Origin: Oryzias latipes
Taxonomy: Eukaryota > Chordata > Actinopteri > Beloniformes > Adrianichthyidae
NCBI RefSeq assembly: GCF_002234675.1
Contig: NC_019864.2
Location: forward strand, 11,797,582 to 11,861,581
Reading direction: 5' to 3'
DNA length: 64,000 nt
The notes under the pieces were generated by a model, which made no database searches, was not told where the DNA came from, and was given only the letters and a program-made list of their open reading frames with translations. Positions 11,514 to 21,300 of the stretch are shown in pieces (positions within the stretch are counted from its first letter, which is position 1; every line of letters starts with the position of its first letter). Made by a program: the position numbers and the translations under genes.

Positions 11514-12923
11514 TCAGTCACTTCTACAAACCGATGTCTGTACGGATGAAGAGGAGGTTCGGACAGGTGTGGGCAAGATGGGGGCAGGTAAAGTCTGGAC
11601 AGAGTGTCTGATGTTGGCCGCTAAAACATTGCTGCCCAGTGGACTGGGGTGAATCCCATCATTTTTATAGAATGAAGTTCTGTTCCAAAACAGGTTAAAA
11701 TTGTCAATAAAAACGAACTTGTTCAGGCTGGCAAAAGACTGGAGCCAGGTGCTCAGACTCAGCAGCCTGCTGAAGCAGCCCTGGCCGCGGGAGAGGGAGG
11801 GGAGGGGTCCCGAAATAAAAACAGTCAATGGACAGGAGTTTAAAAAATTAAAAAGTCGGATGAACACCTTTTTAGTAGTTTCAGACTGTCTATAGGAGGT
11901 GTCATTAAAACCGACTTGTAAAATCAGCCTCTTGACTGTGGAAGGGAGAGACCGCAGCAGGTCTGGGAGTTTCTCCAGAATATCCGGAACTGTGGCTCCC
12001 GGAAAACAGTAAGTGACCGCGTTGAAGAAGCGGACCTTCCTTATTATAGAATCCCCGATTATCGCCGTTGACGGGGCAAACAGGGGAGGAGGAGACGCAG
12101 GCGCAGGTGCAGCGCCGACAGGCATGACAACAGCGGCAGCGGCGGCCTCACCTTGCGGCCGGTGGTCCGTCAGCAGCAGCGAGGCCCGAGACTTGCTACA
12201 ATGGAAGCGGACGGCTTCCTTCAGGATCCGACGGCGGGAGGAAGATGCTGGAGCCCACGAGGACGCGGGGGGTTCCAGCCGCGGACGCTCGTCTGATCCT
12301 GATGGTGGAGCTTTCGCGGTGATCCTTGAGGCCTCGTCCGGGTTGCTGCATGCCACGATGCGTCCGTCCTCCTCCGGGATCACCGTGGCGTATCTCCGGA
12401 GAGCGGGGAAATCGAGAGTGGAGCCCAAATCTGGGGGAGTCTGTGCCGCTGTAGTCGCTGAGGAAGGAGCAGGAGAATCCGCGGCCAGACTAGCGAAGCG
12501 GTTGGACAGACTCAGGACAGGGGGCCTCCGGCGGGTCTCATCAGAACTCCTTCTGGGCCTTCGGACAACCACTTCTTCATCCAGGGATCGTTGCTTAGGA
12601 GTTGAAGATGAAGAAGGGCGTATGCAGGTGGACGGATCCCATGGAGCTGTGTCCTGGAGTGCAGCGCTCAGGCAGCTTAGCCGCTTGGACTGGGCGTAGG
12701 AGACGTCCATGAACTTGGACAGGAGAGCGTCCTTCATTTCTAGTTCAACCCTCAGACGACGGATGTCTTCTTTGAGGTCAGTAATGATCCCCGAGGCTGT
12801 ACTTTGAGACTGTGAGTCCAGATCGTAGTTTGGATTTGGGTTTTTTGCTGTTATTTTTGCTGATGTCTGGTCTGGACTCACCACCGCTATCATACCGTCC
12901 GCCATCTTGGGATCCAGCCGCAT
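11514..12923 (-). CDS. L2 LINE ORF1: coiled-coil plus SGNH-esterase-like domain, 469 aa
   Basis: This is the first ORF of the L2 element, intact from ATG (12923) to TGA (11516-11514). Residues 48-75 (IITDLKEDIRRLRVELEM) are a short heptad-like coiled coil, the likely multimerisation segment. Residues 100-285 are low-complexity Ser/Pro/Arg/Ala. Residues about 288-445 form an SGNH/GDSL-like esterase fold: block I GDSIIR (~290), block III GFND (~338) and the DGIHPSPLG block V (~422) with the catalytic-type Asp-x-x-His. Esterase-type ORF1 proteins are established for CR1/L2-type LINEs, where they are thought to act as RNA-binding partners of the ORF2 protein. The stop is UGA followed by CUAG, and ORF2 continues in the same frame. 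A 228-codon frame on the opposite strand is a shadow. Confidence 0.88.
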   Translation of the reverse strand: MRLDPKMADGMIAVVSPDQTSAKITAKNPNPNYDLDSQSQSTASGIITDLKEDIRRLRVELEMKDALLSKFMDVSYAQSKRLSCLSAALQDTAPWDPSTCIRPSSSSTPKQRSLDEEVVVRRPRRSSDETRRRPPVLSLSNRFASLAADSPAPSSATTAAQTPPDLGSTLDFPALRRYATVIPEEDGRIVACSNPDEASRITAKAPPSGSDERPRLEPPASSWAPASSSRRRILKEAVRFHCSKSRASLLLTDHRPQGEAAAAAVVMPVGAAPAPASPPPLFAPSTAIIGDSIIRKVRFFNAVTYCFPGATVPDILEKLPDLLRSLPSTVKRLILQVGFNDTSYRQSETTKKVFIRLFNFLNSCPLTVFISGPLPSLSRGQGCFSRLLSLSTWLQSFASLNKFVFIDNFNLFWNRTSFYKNDGIHPSPLGSNVLAANIRHSVQTLPAPILPTPVRTSSSSVQTSVCRSD

Positions 12924-12960
12924 ATCAAATAAATACCTCTGACATCTTGCATCTCTTAGA

Positions 12961-13068
12961 TTATCACAGATAGGGGTTTTGTCTTGATAAGAAATTATAA
13001 AATAGTGTCATGTTGCATAACTTGCTACGGAGCCTGGGATCAGACACGACTAAAATAAATAAATGAAG
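12961..13068. other. Flank of the L2 element
   Basis: Short AT-rich flank. I looked here for a target-site duplication matching the sequence beyond the 3' tail at 8190-8210 and did not find a convincing one. Confidence 0.3.
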
Positions 13069-13915
13069 CGTTCCCACAAAATAAGATTTCATTCCCACGG
13101 AATAATTAATGCGTGGGAACGGAATAATATTCTGATATACATTTATCCTGTTGTCTTTGAATGCACCACAGTTACAGGGACACGTTGATTGGTTGAGATG
13201 CATTGTGGGATATGTGTGATGCACGATGGGATAGGTAGCATGTAGCCTTCAGATGTTAAGTGACTGCTATGTTAATAAAAGACAAGTCCTGTATATTATT
13301 ATTCCTATTCGACCCTAAACTAGGGGTCCGCCTACCGGCCAGCCAGCTGCCCGAATGCCGGCATGACAAGCAAAAGAGCTCCGCGGTGGGCCAGAGGTCG
13401 TAGCACATGGCTCGAGTGAGCTATGTCCGGAGAATCGCTGCAGTATGGGGAAGCAGCAAGCTTGGGCATCCTAAATATTATGATATTTTTTTATTTTCAT
13501 CGAGACAATAATAAATAGATCATTCTTGTTTTTATTTCTCTACTCTTGAACAAATGTGGGTCACAGAGACACCGAAGTCGCCAGGAACAGCTGTTTTTGC
13601 GGCAGGATAGAGAGACCGTACAGGGATGTGAATAAACGCGGACATGGAGCCATGATTACCGATGCTTTTGTGCTTTTTAAAATAAATAAATCTGATCTCT
13701 AAACGTCCTCAATGTCTTCCATCCAATGTAATGAGACACACACAGACAGAAATGTGAAGGTATCTGCTGTAAATCCAAGTATCGCTAACATCCGTGTTTA
13801 TGAATGACTAATCACGGGAAAAATTATTGCATTCGCACAAATTAATTATTTTGAGGGAACGTAATATTATTTTGAGGGAACGAAATATTATTTTGTGGGA
13901 ACGGAATATTTATAA
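13069..13915. mobile_element. Candidate MITE with arrays of short subterminal repeats
   Basis: The left part carries CGTTCCCACAAAATAA, ATTCCCACGGAATAAT and GTGGGAACGGAATAAT. The right part carries three iterations of the form TTTTG(A/T)GGGAACG(A/T)AATATTA in the opposite sense, ending TGTGGGAACGGAATATT. The ends are therefore inverted relative to each other and contain multiple GGGAACG words, as seen for transposase-binding arrays. No transposase frame and no clear target duplication were found, so the class is uncertain. Confidence 0.5.
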
Positions 13916-15789
13916 TTTTACCCATGCCATTTTCTGGGCTCAGTAACTAGCAGAGATGATCACACCCTAATTCTTCCATAGAGAATAAACAAAAACAGTT
14001 CTATGTAGAAACTTGCAAAAAGAGAATCTTTCATTTTAACAACAGATGAAGTAAAGAAGGATTTCCATGCCAGAATTGTAAAACTAAACTATTCCTATTT
14101 AAACCTCCAAAAAAAGAAGATTCAACAAAATAACAAACGAAGGCCTACATTTTTAACAGACGGGACACAAGTTAACCAAATAGACTCTGACAATCTAAAA
14201 AACAACAGAAAGGATTCAAAAATCATTGGGTTTAACATAAAATAATCTGCAGAAAAAATTAAATCCTCCTTAATAAATGCACAAATCTGACAAAACGGAG
14301 GAATCAGCTGATCCTAAAAGGTAAATATAGGGATTTAAAACTGGCAGCTCGCTGCGGGACTCAAAGAATAGATGGAAATCCCTCAATTTGCATTTGAAAG
14401 ACCTGACCTGACTGATTCAAATATCTGTCTCTGCATTGCGTTACCAATCTCTTTTACATCTGAACAAATTCTGCAGAAAAAAACTATTTAAAAAAAAAAA
14501 AAAACTTTAGTCACCTAAAAGTTAGGTGGAACACAGCAATCTGAATGTTTCTCATTATCTACCTGACTCTGAGGGCCTTGTGGCGCAGCCGCAAAATAGA
14601 CAAAGCCAGCCCCCATCTCTTCTTGGACGAAAAACTTAAACCCAGATCCATGGCACGACGGAGGAGATAGCTGAGCGGGGAACGGTGCTGCTTTGCCTCT
14701 CTTTTCAAACCGAGCAGGGCTGTAGATCCAGCAGTACATAGACAAGACCATCCCAGCCCTGAATTCCATCAGAAGTCACGTGGCAGAGCTTTGCCGCCCA
14801 CCTGCTAATGTTCTGTCTCCATGTCCAACTCAGTTTGGAGTTTATAAACACACAGACACTAATGCAGACGAATCCAGAAAGTCCCTGTCCATCTGTTTAA
14901 TTTACAAACATGCATTCCCAACATGTCACATTTAGATCTGAAATGCTGCACAGCTAATTAAAGTGCCACTCCTAAGAGGAAATACACGCTATAATTGTAA
15001 TAACATTTACACTCTACGTCAAAGAAAAAATTAAGAAATATGTTAATTTATACTGTATTAACTTGAAGAAATGTTTGTATTTTTAATATTTTACATTATT
15101 ATTATTTGCTAATTTTTTTATTGCAAGTAAATATCTCCACTTTCAAACTATGCTGTCTGGATCTATTGTTGGTTTACTCCAAAAAAAAAATCACTTAATA
15201 GCCAGTTTGAAAGCAGCAATACTGTATCTCCACAGCCTTCTGGTAACAGTCTTCTGGTAACAGCCTTCTGCAGACACAAAGAATGTCTACTGAGCTTTTG
15301 TGGGGTTGACCACCACCAATGGAAATAATCACTGCACCCCAAGTGGGTCACAAGAATTAACAGTATTACAGAACTGGTTTTAGGTCAGCCGTAGTCCAGT
15401 TTAGAGTTTTTTTGGCAGCTTCTTGTTAGCATTGGCTCTGGTGCTTTACATCAGCTGCAGCTTGTTTTACAGTAACAGTAACACCCCTTCTCCAGCCAAA
15501 GTCGACACACAGGAACCAATTCTCGCACATCTATATGCATTTATGGAAGGTAACCAAAAACCTACTACAAAAAGACAAATCTTGAATAAACACTGAAAAG
15601 CCCACCTCATCAAAGAATTGATGGAATAGACAAATTCTTGGATTTAGGATGTTTTTTAAGCCCTATAAATGCACAAAAACATTTTGCAGTATCATTTTAT
15701 ATGAAATATAGACGTATCAATTACAATACGTTGGGTGATTTGGTACGTTTTTACTCAGAACTCTTAATTTAGGATGCAAATATAATGAT
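13916..15789. other. Unassigned sequence
   Basis: No gene is supported. Frames at 14515-14769 and 15163-15351 have no recognised domain. A duplicated 'cttctggtaacag' lies at 15238-15265. Confidence 0.4.
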
Positions 15790-17165
15790 ATGAGTGTTCA
15801 GAAAAAAGCACCTCATTTACCCACTGTCTCAAATTTAATACACACATTTTTAACAAGGTGTAACTTCCCTCTGCTCTACTCCCTGTACGACTGCCCACCT
15901 GCCCACCACAGCAACATCAGAGGCCCAGAGGTGGGGCTCAAATCTGATGGGGACGAATCTGCCTACAGAGGTCAGGTGGAACGGCTGTCAATATGGTGTT
16001 CAACCAACAACTTCCTCCTCAACACATCAAAGACCAAAGAAATACTAATAGACTACAGGAAGAAGAAGACGGACAGGAGAGAGTGGAGAGGGTGGCAGAT
16101 GTCAGTTTCCTGGGAGTCCACATGGAGGAGACCCTGACCTGGAGTACCAACACCAGTGAGCTGCTGAAAAAAGCCCAGCAGAGACTGTATTTCCTGAGGT
16201 TACACAGGAAGAATAATATCAACCAAAGATTACCGTGCCACCGTAGAAAGTGTACAGCTGTACAATGGCTCAAAGGTAAGCTCTCCAGTGGGTCATCAAC
16301 ACCATTTAAAATATTGTTGGCTGGCCTCTCCCCACTATGGAAACCCTCCACAGCTCCTGCTGTCTCAACAGAGCAAAGAACATCATCAGAGATGCTTCAC
16401 AGCCCAAACACTTCCTGTTTGATCTGTTGCGTTCAGGAAAACGCCACAGGTCAAGCAGAGTTGGGACAAAAAGATTTCAGAACAGTTCTTATCCAACTGC
16501 CATAAACAATTTAAACATGGCTAGAAAACATTCAACCTGGAACTGTCCTTGTAAATTATGATACTGTGGAAGTCATTCATTCATCTTCTAAACCCGTTTT
16601 GTCCCCTTTCAGGGTCATGGGGCTGCCGAAGCCTATTGCTGTCACTCGTGGTCGAAAGGCAGAGGACACCGTGGACAGGTCGCCTGTCTGTCGCAGGTCC
16701 ACAATCAGACATACTCACATTCGCACCTATAGAGACAATGTAGAGTAACCAAATAACCTATCAAGCTTGTTTTTGGACGGTGGGAAGAAGCCAGACTCCC
16801 CGGAGAAAACCCACGCATGCACGGGGAGAACATGCAAACTCCACACAGAAAGGACCCTATTAGTGTTCTGGTCCAAGTCCCCTAGCCGGGAGATGAACCT
16901 TTTTGCTGTGAGGCAAGAGCGCTAACCACTGCGCCAACCTGCAGCCTTACTATGGAAGTTTTCTTCATATTAACTATTTTTATTATTATTGTTTCTCTGG
17001 TTTTTAACCATTTTAACACATATTAAAGCACTTTTTTATGTCGGCTTATGTATTATTTATTATTTTTAGTAGTAATTTTTTTAAGGTATGAACTTTGCAC
17101 TGACCAGGAGGCACTTTTAATGTCATTGTACATGTGACAAAGACAAATAAAGATCTATCTATCGG
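15790..17165 (+). pseudogene. Decayed 3' end of a jockey-superfamily (Rex1-like) LINE
   Basis: Out-of-frame blocks recall the C-terminal side of a LINE reverse transcriptase: STNNFLLNTSKTKEILIDYR (about 15995-16055), then FLGVHMEETLTWSTNTSELL and KAQQRLYFLRLHRKNN (16110-16215), then RAKNIIRDASQPKHFLFDLL and SGKR. The 3' end is ACAAAGACAAATAAAG followed by (ATCT)n at 17150-17165. A related 3' end lies at 41.4-42.4 kb. Frameshifts and a nested SINE (16573-16948) show it is dead. Clade assignment within CR1/L2/Rex1 is by resemblance only. Confidence 0.7.
16573..16948 (-). mobile_element. tRNA-derived SINE nested in the LINE remnant
   Basis: Read on the minus strand, the head GGCGCAGTGGTTAGCGC is a tRNA-like A box region and GGTTCATCTCC is a decayed B box. 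The body contains the common fish block CATGCACGGGGAGAACATGC (plus-strand sense). The tail is (TGAA)n-like. The insert is bracketed by ACTGTGGAAG (16563-16572) and ACTATGGAAG (16949-16958), a 10-bp target duplication with one mismatch. Confidence 0.8.
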
Positions 17166-17446
17166 TAGTACAAACAGCTAATTATCAACACATTTTGAAG
17201 TCTTTCAACACATCATGTAGTTTTTGAAGAAATGAATAACAATCGATGAGTTATTCTTAACATAAAGTGCTGAAATTTAGCAAAACTTCCAAGTTCATAT
17301 TTATCCTGCACTTTTGAAATACAACAAGGAATATTTTTTAGCTTTTGTTTAAAAAAGAAAAGTTACAGGAAATTACTAGAAAACAAATGGATTTGGTAAC
17401 TGAACTTAGGCCCTGGAGTTTTTAATAGATGGTAAAGGTTCTAAAG

Positions 17447-18016
17447 CAAGGGTGTCCAAACCTTTTGTTGAGTTAAATATGTGTGAGGGCCAACCTTTTG
17501 GCCTGGATTCTTTGAACCCTTATAATAACATTAAATACAAATTAACTATTTATGATTTTTGGTATACTTTTTATTTCTTCCCATAGAGCAAAATTTCCCA
17601 AGAGACATATTTACCAATATTACTGTGAATTTCCTATTTAGAGACCAGAAGTAAAATAAAGAAAATGCTCACTGTAAACTTCGGCAGTGGCTCAGGCGGT
17701 TGAGCAGGTCATCCATTGATCAAAGGGTCGGTGGTTCGATCCCTACTTCCCCCAGTCAACTATCGTTGTGTCTTTGGGCAAGACACTTTACCCTCCCTGC
17801 CTCCAGTGTGACTCCACTGGTTTGTAAATGTGCATGAATGTTTAAAACGACTTATAACACAATTTAGCCAATCATAATCAAGAAATTGTACACACAGTTC
17901 TTAGAAAATGTTGAGCGCTGCATATTATTGTTTTTTTTTTGACAGGGGCCTGCAAGCCAGTAGATTTTTGAACAGGGGCCGCATTTGGCCCATAGACCGG
18001 ACATTGGACATGCCTT
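17447..18016. mobile_element. Non-autonomous hAT-like element with nested SINE
   Basis: The ends are CAAGGGTGTCC and GGACATGCCTT, an imperfect terminal inverted repeat. They are flanked by TTCTAAAG (17439-17446) and TTCTAAAT (18017-18024), an 8-bp duplication with one change. 'gggcc' and 'ggcc(a/t)' motifs lie just inside both ends, as in widespread fish hAT MITEs. The middle is interrupted by a tRNA-derived SINE. Confidence 0.7.
17682..17880 (+). mobile_element. tRNA-derived SINE
   Basis: The A-box-like GTGGCTCAGGCGGTTGAGC and the B box GGTTCGATCCC are spaced as in a tRNA promoter. They are followed by the fish SINE core TTGGGCAAGACACTTTACCC. It is not a functional tRNA gene because no anticodon arm or acceptor pairing was found. 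Confidence 0.75.
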
Positions 18017-18151
18017 TTCTAAATGAACCTTTGTGCTTTTGTAAATGTAACTTTTAATCTTTGAATTTCAGGAAAATACAATCCTAAAAAAAACAGTGAA
18101 GGCAATACAAATACAAGCCTATAGAATGTATAGAAGAACCCGATGGCGTAA

Positions 18152-18333
18152 CCCTTGTGCTATCCTAGGCACTTTAACATTGGGAGTTGGGTCATCTAGA
18201 CAATGATTTGTGATTTTCACTGGTGTCCATGGATTACATGAAATCTTTCCACCTTTTTCCACCTTTGTCATGGTAGGGAGAACACGCCAATGTAAGGATC
18301 GTGTCATCTAGACCCCATAGGATAGCACAAGGG
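18152..18333. mobile_element. piggyBac-like MITE, 182 bp
   Basis: A perfect 16-bp terminal inverted repeat CCCTTGTGCTATCCTA is present at both ends. The flanks are GTAA on the left and TTAA on the right, consistent with a TTAA target with one later substitution. There is no coding capacity. TTAA targets and CCC-starting ends are typical of piggyBac. Confidence 0.8.
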
Positions 18334-21300
18334 TTAAAACCTAAAAAAACATTTGTCCAATAAGAGCCAAGTCTCCTGTAAAAGCAGAAATAGTAAATGG
18401 AAAAGGACAAACACAGAATCTGTTGTTGTTCAATTTAACACATGTGACATAGGGGGAAAAAAAAAACTATATTTCTGATCTCCCCACCCCCAATTCATTG
18501 AATGCCAGAAAATCCATAGAACTAATCTGCCCTCATCTCATTTTGTCACATTCTTCACAGTAGCTTCATTTATAGCTAGGGTTAACCTTAACCCTAACCC
18601 TTCAGGAAGGTCAGTGAATATTAATGATAAAACAAAGTCTAAAGAAATATTTGCTAGATTAAACACCTTTACTTACACTACTGTTAAAGAGTGGCACAGA
18701 TTTTTTCCGAAGAATCCTATCACAAGCTCCAACGAGCTGCCTTTGAGTGCTTTCAAATCAACAACATGGGTGTGTAAAAGCTGGTTGAGGTGGTGTGCCA
18801 GAAGTCCTCTTATAGTCCAGAACTCAATATAACCCATTCACTCAAAACTGATGTGGGAGCGCACACAGCCACACACAAGAAGAGACACAACAGATGAGCA
18901 CTGTTCACAGTTATGCAGCAGACAAGTGACTCAGTCCTACAGAGATGGAATATCTCAACAGGGAAAAATACAAGTTTATCAGCTTGTTGGGGTGAAGGTT
19001 TATCTGTGACGCGAGACAATTGGAGATAAAAAACAAACAAACAGAAACTTCCATGAGAGCTCGGTTTTCTTTCTCCCAAACGTCCAGACATAGGCAAAGC
19101 CACACAAACAAACACATTCCACTCCACAAACACAAACGGGCCATTATCATTCCTCTGCTTCCACACTGCAGCATCAGTAGAGATTAGTCCACCAGTGACC
19201 TAGCATTAGCAACACACTGCGCAAGCCTGCAGAGAGCCATCTATCTTCCAATTCCATCTTTGCTTCCTCTCCCTCACCCCCTCTCCTCCTTTCCTATTCT
19301 GCATTTTATCTGTGTCTATCTGAGGCTCAAGTCTCTCCTGAGGTTTCTGCTGTCCTTTTTCAGTTCTCTGCTTCTCTGTTTCTAAGCCTTCCACCTCCAT
19401 CTCTTCTCCCCCAAATAGTCATTGGAGCCTTATATCCTTGTCTTTTCAACTCTTCTGTGACAAAATCTCACTCTCCGCCTGGATTAGACAGTGCCGCACT
19501 ACTTCTTGAAAAGAAAAAGACGCAAAATCTTCCCCTATAGTTTTAAATCCGCAGAACCTATATGTTAAATATATGACAGCCTTTTAGACTATTTAAACAA
19601 AATCCCAACTCTGTCATTTGCCTCAAGCCAGAGCCAAAACGGAGTTATTACCTAAACAATGCAGCAACAATTGTACTACCTCTGTGCATAAAATGAAGAT
19701 AAATCAACAAGAAGCGTTAATCAAATCTAAAACAAGAAGGTTCCGTCATAATAACGCAAAACTACTTTCTCATGAACACATATGCGGGTATAAAAGCGAC
19801 TTTGATTTATTCCAAAATATTTACAACATCTCTGAACAATCCCTGAATCAGTTCTCAGTTTCCTACAGGTCCACGATGGATTTTGTAAAACATGTAGTGA
19901 AACCAGCACAATATTGAGGCACCAGAACAGGTACCCGAGCACGGATCACATGACCACTCCTTGGAGGTATCACCATGGCACTAAAACACAGCTTGTGAGG
20001 TGTCTTGTTCCTGCCAGCTTGGGTCAGTAATTCCTATTACTGATTAACCACAAAGGACTCCACAGAACAAAGTGGAAATTCCCAGAGTTGCTAAATGGTC
20101 AAGTTAAACTAGTTTGCTGGGCCACAAAATTTCAGGGAATCTGCTTATATGCCAAAACACACCTATGTTGCATGGCTGAGTCACACAAAGCCTTTAAGGA
20201 GACAGAGGGGATGACAGACCTTTTCTATTTATGTCTGTTCCACGTTCAGAAGCAATAAATAAAATAGAATGGGGAATGGAGAAACAGTATCAGTTGTAAA
20301 AACGTCTACTGATACACAACTTTGGACACATCATCTGTGGTATTTTCTAGGTGTTTCAGGTCCTTCAGCAAACATCTTCATTCAGGAAAAAATATATTTA
20401 ATCCTATGTTTCCTTTCAGACAATGTGGGGGGGGGGGGGGGGGGGGGGTGTACAGTACAGTTGATAGTATTGTGTGGATAATGGAGGCCAGAAAGCCAGA
20501 CAGACAAGGCAAGCTGTCTGTTTTGCTAGCTAACTTGCTGCCATGCTTCATTAGCTACTGTCATGTCATAGCCCGAATGGAACTGCTTGTGTTTGTGTGC
20601 GCGTACAGTTGGTATGTGGGTCGGGCCAGAGAAAATGGTGGGGGCCATATAGGCCAGTTTCAAAGCTTCATGCACCGCTTGAATGTGATGGCTTCTGGAG
20701 GTTAGATTGTCTGCTGAGTGGGACTGGCAGAGCAGCTGGATACGTTCCAACGCTCACTGTTGTAGTCTCCAATGCTCCATCTGCTCCAGTCTTTTCTCTT
20801 AGAATTCTGCTTTGCTCTGTTCTCAAGCTTTATATATTTCCTCCTACTGCTCCAGGGCAATTATTTCTGCACCATGTTTGAGAATCATCATTCTTGGTTT
20901 AGTTTTGAAAGAACTGGAGGAGGAATAGAGGGCACAAGAGATGTGGAAGTAGTCTGTGTTGAAACAGATAAAGAATGGGACACATAAAGGATGTAGATTG
21001 CATCTTATAAACAATGACACACAATAGCCTGTGAACTATGTTCCATTCACACCTTAACAAGACAACAAAAACATTGCCTATCTGTTAACAAAATTATGCT
21101 ACCTCAGTCAACAACCCAGAAATCAATTTTAAGACTGAGTCATGTAAGCCTTTATAACTACGTTTATTTTTGCCTAAAACATAATATTTTTAATTCATTT
21201 TGGGCCATTTGCATCAATGTAAAAAATACTGGTAAGGATTCACTTTCCCCACGATTTGGTTCAATGGTAACATACAGTTTGGTTTTAAACTGAGAATTGT

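Larger units (their letters stand above)
8210..12960 (-). mobile_element. Near full-length L2-clade LINE with esterase-type ORF1 and endonuclease/RT ORF2
   Basis: Read on the minus strand, the element has ORF1 (12923-11514), ORF2 (11513-8458), a short 3' UTR ending AAAGGCGCTTGAAATAAAA, and a (TTA)n tail at 8212-8230. The 5' boundary is not sharp; I placed it just upstream of the ORF1 ATG. The only coding lesion seen is a single-base shortening of a C run in ORF2 (at 9074-9079). That is far less decay than in the L2 at 3.6-6.6 kb, so this copy probably inserted recently. It lies in what I infer to be a srpk2 intron, in the same orientation as srpk2. Confidence 0.9.

Noticed and set aside
9883..11652. 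Several plus-strand frames of 61-94 codons
   Set aside because: Shadows of the minus-strand L2 ORF2 and ORF1.
12013..12699. 228-codon plus-strand frame
   Set aside because: Exact antisense of the L2 ORF1 coding region; GC-rich composition keeps it open. No domain of its own.
17690..17770. Possible tRNA gene (A and B boxes with GGTTCGATCCC)
   Set aside because: No acceptor or anticodon stem pairing; the downstream sequence is a SINE core, so it is a tRNA-derived SINE.
18580..18602. Telomere-like TTAACCCTAACCC
   Set aside because: Only about two units, with no array; could be chance or a very short interstitial relic.
20322..20881. Overlapping 94-127-codon frames
   Set aside because: One crosses a poly-G run as a Gly stretch; no domains and no conserved splice sites.
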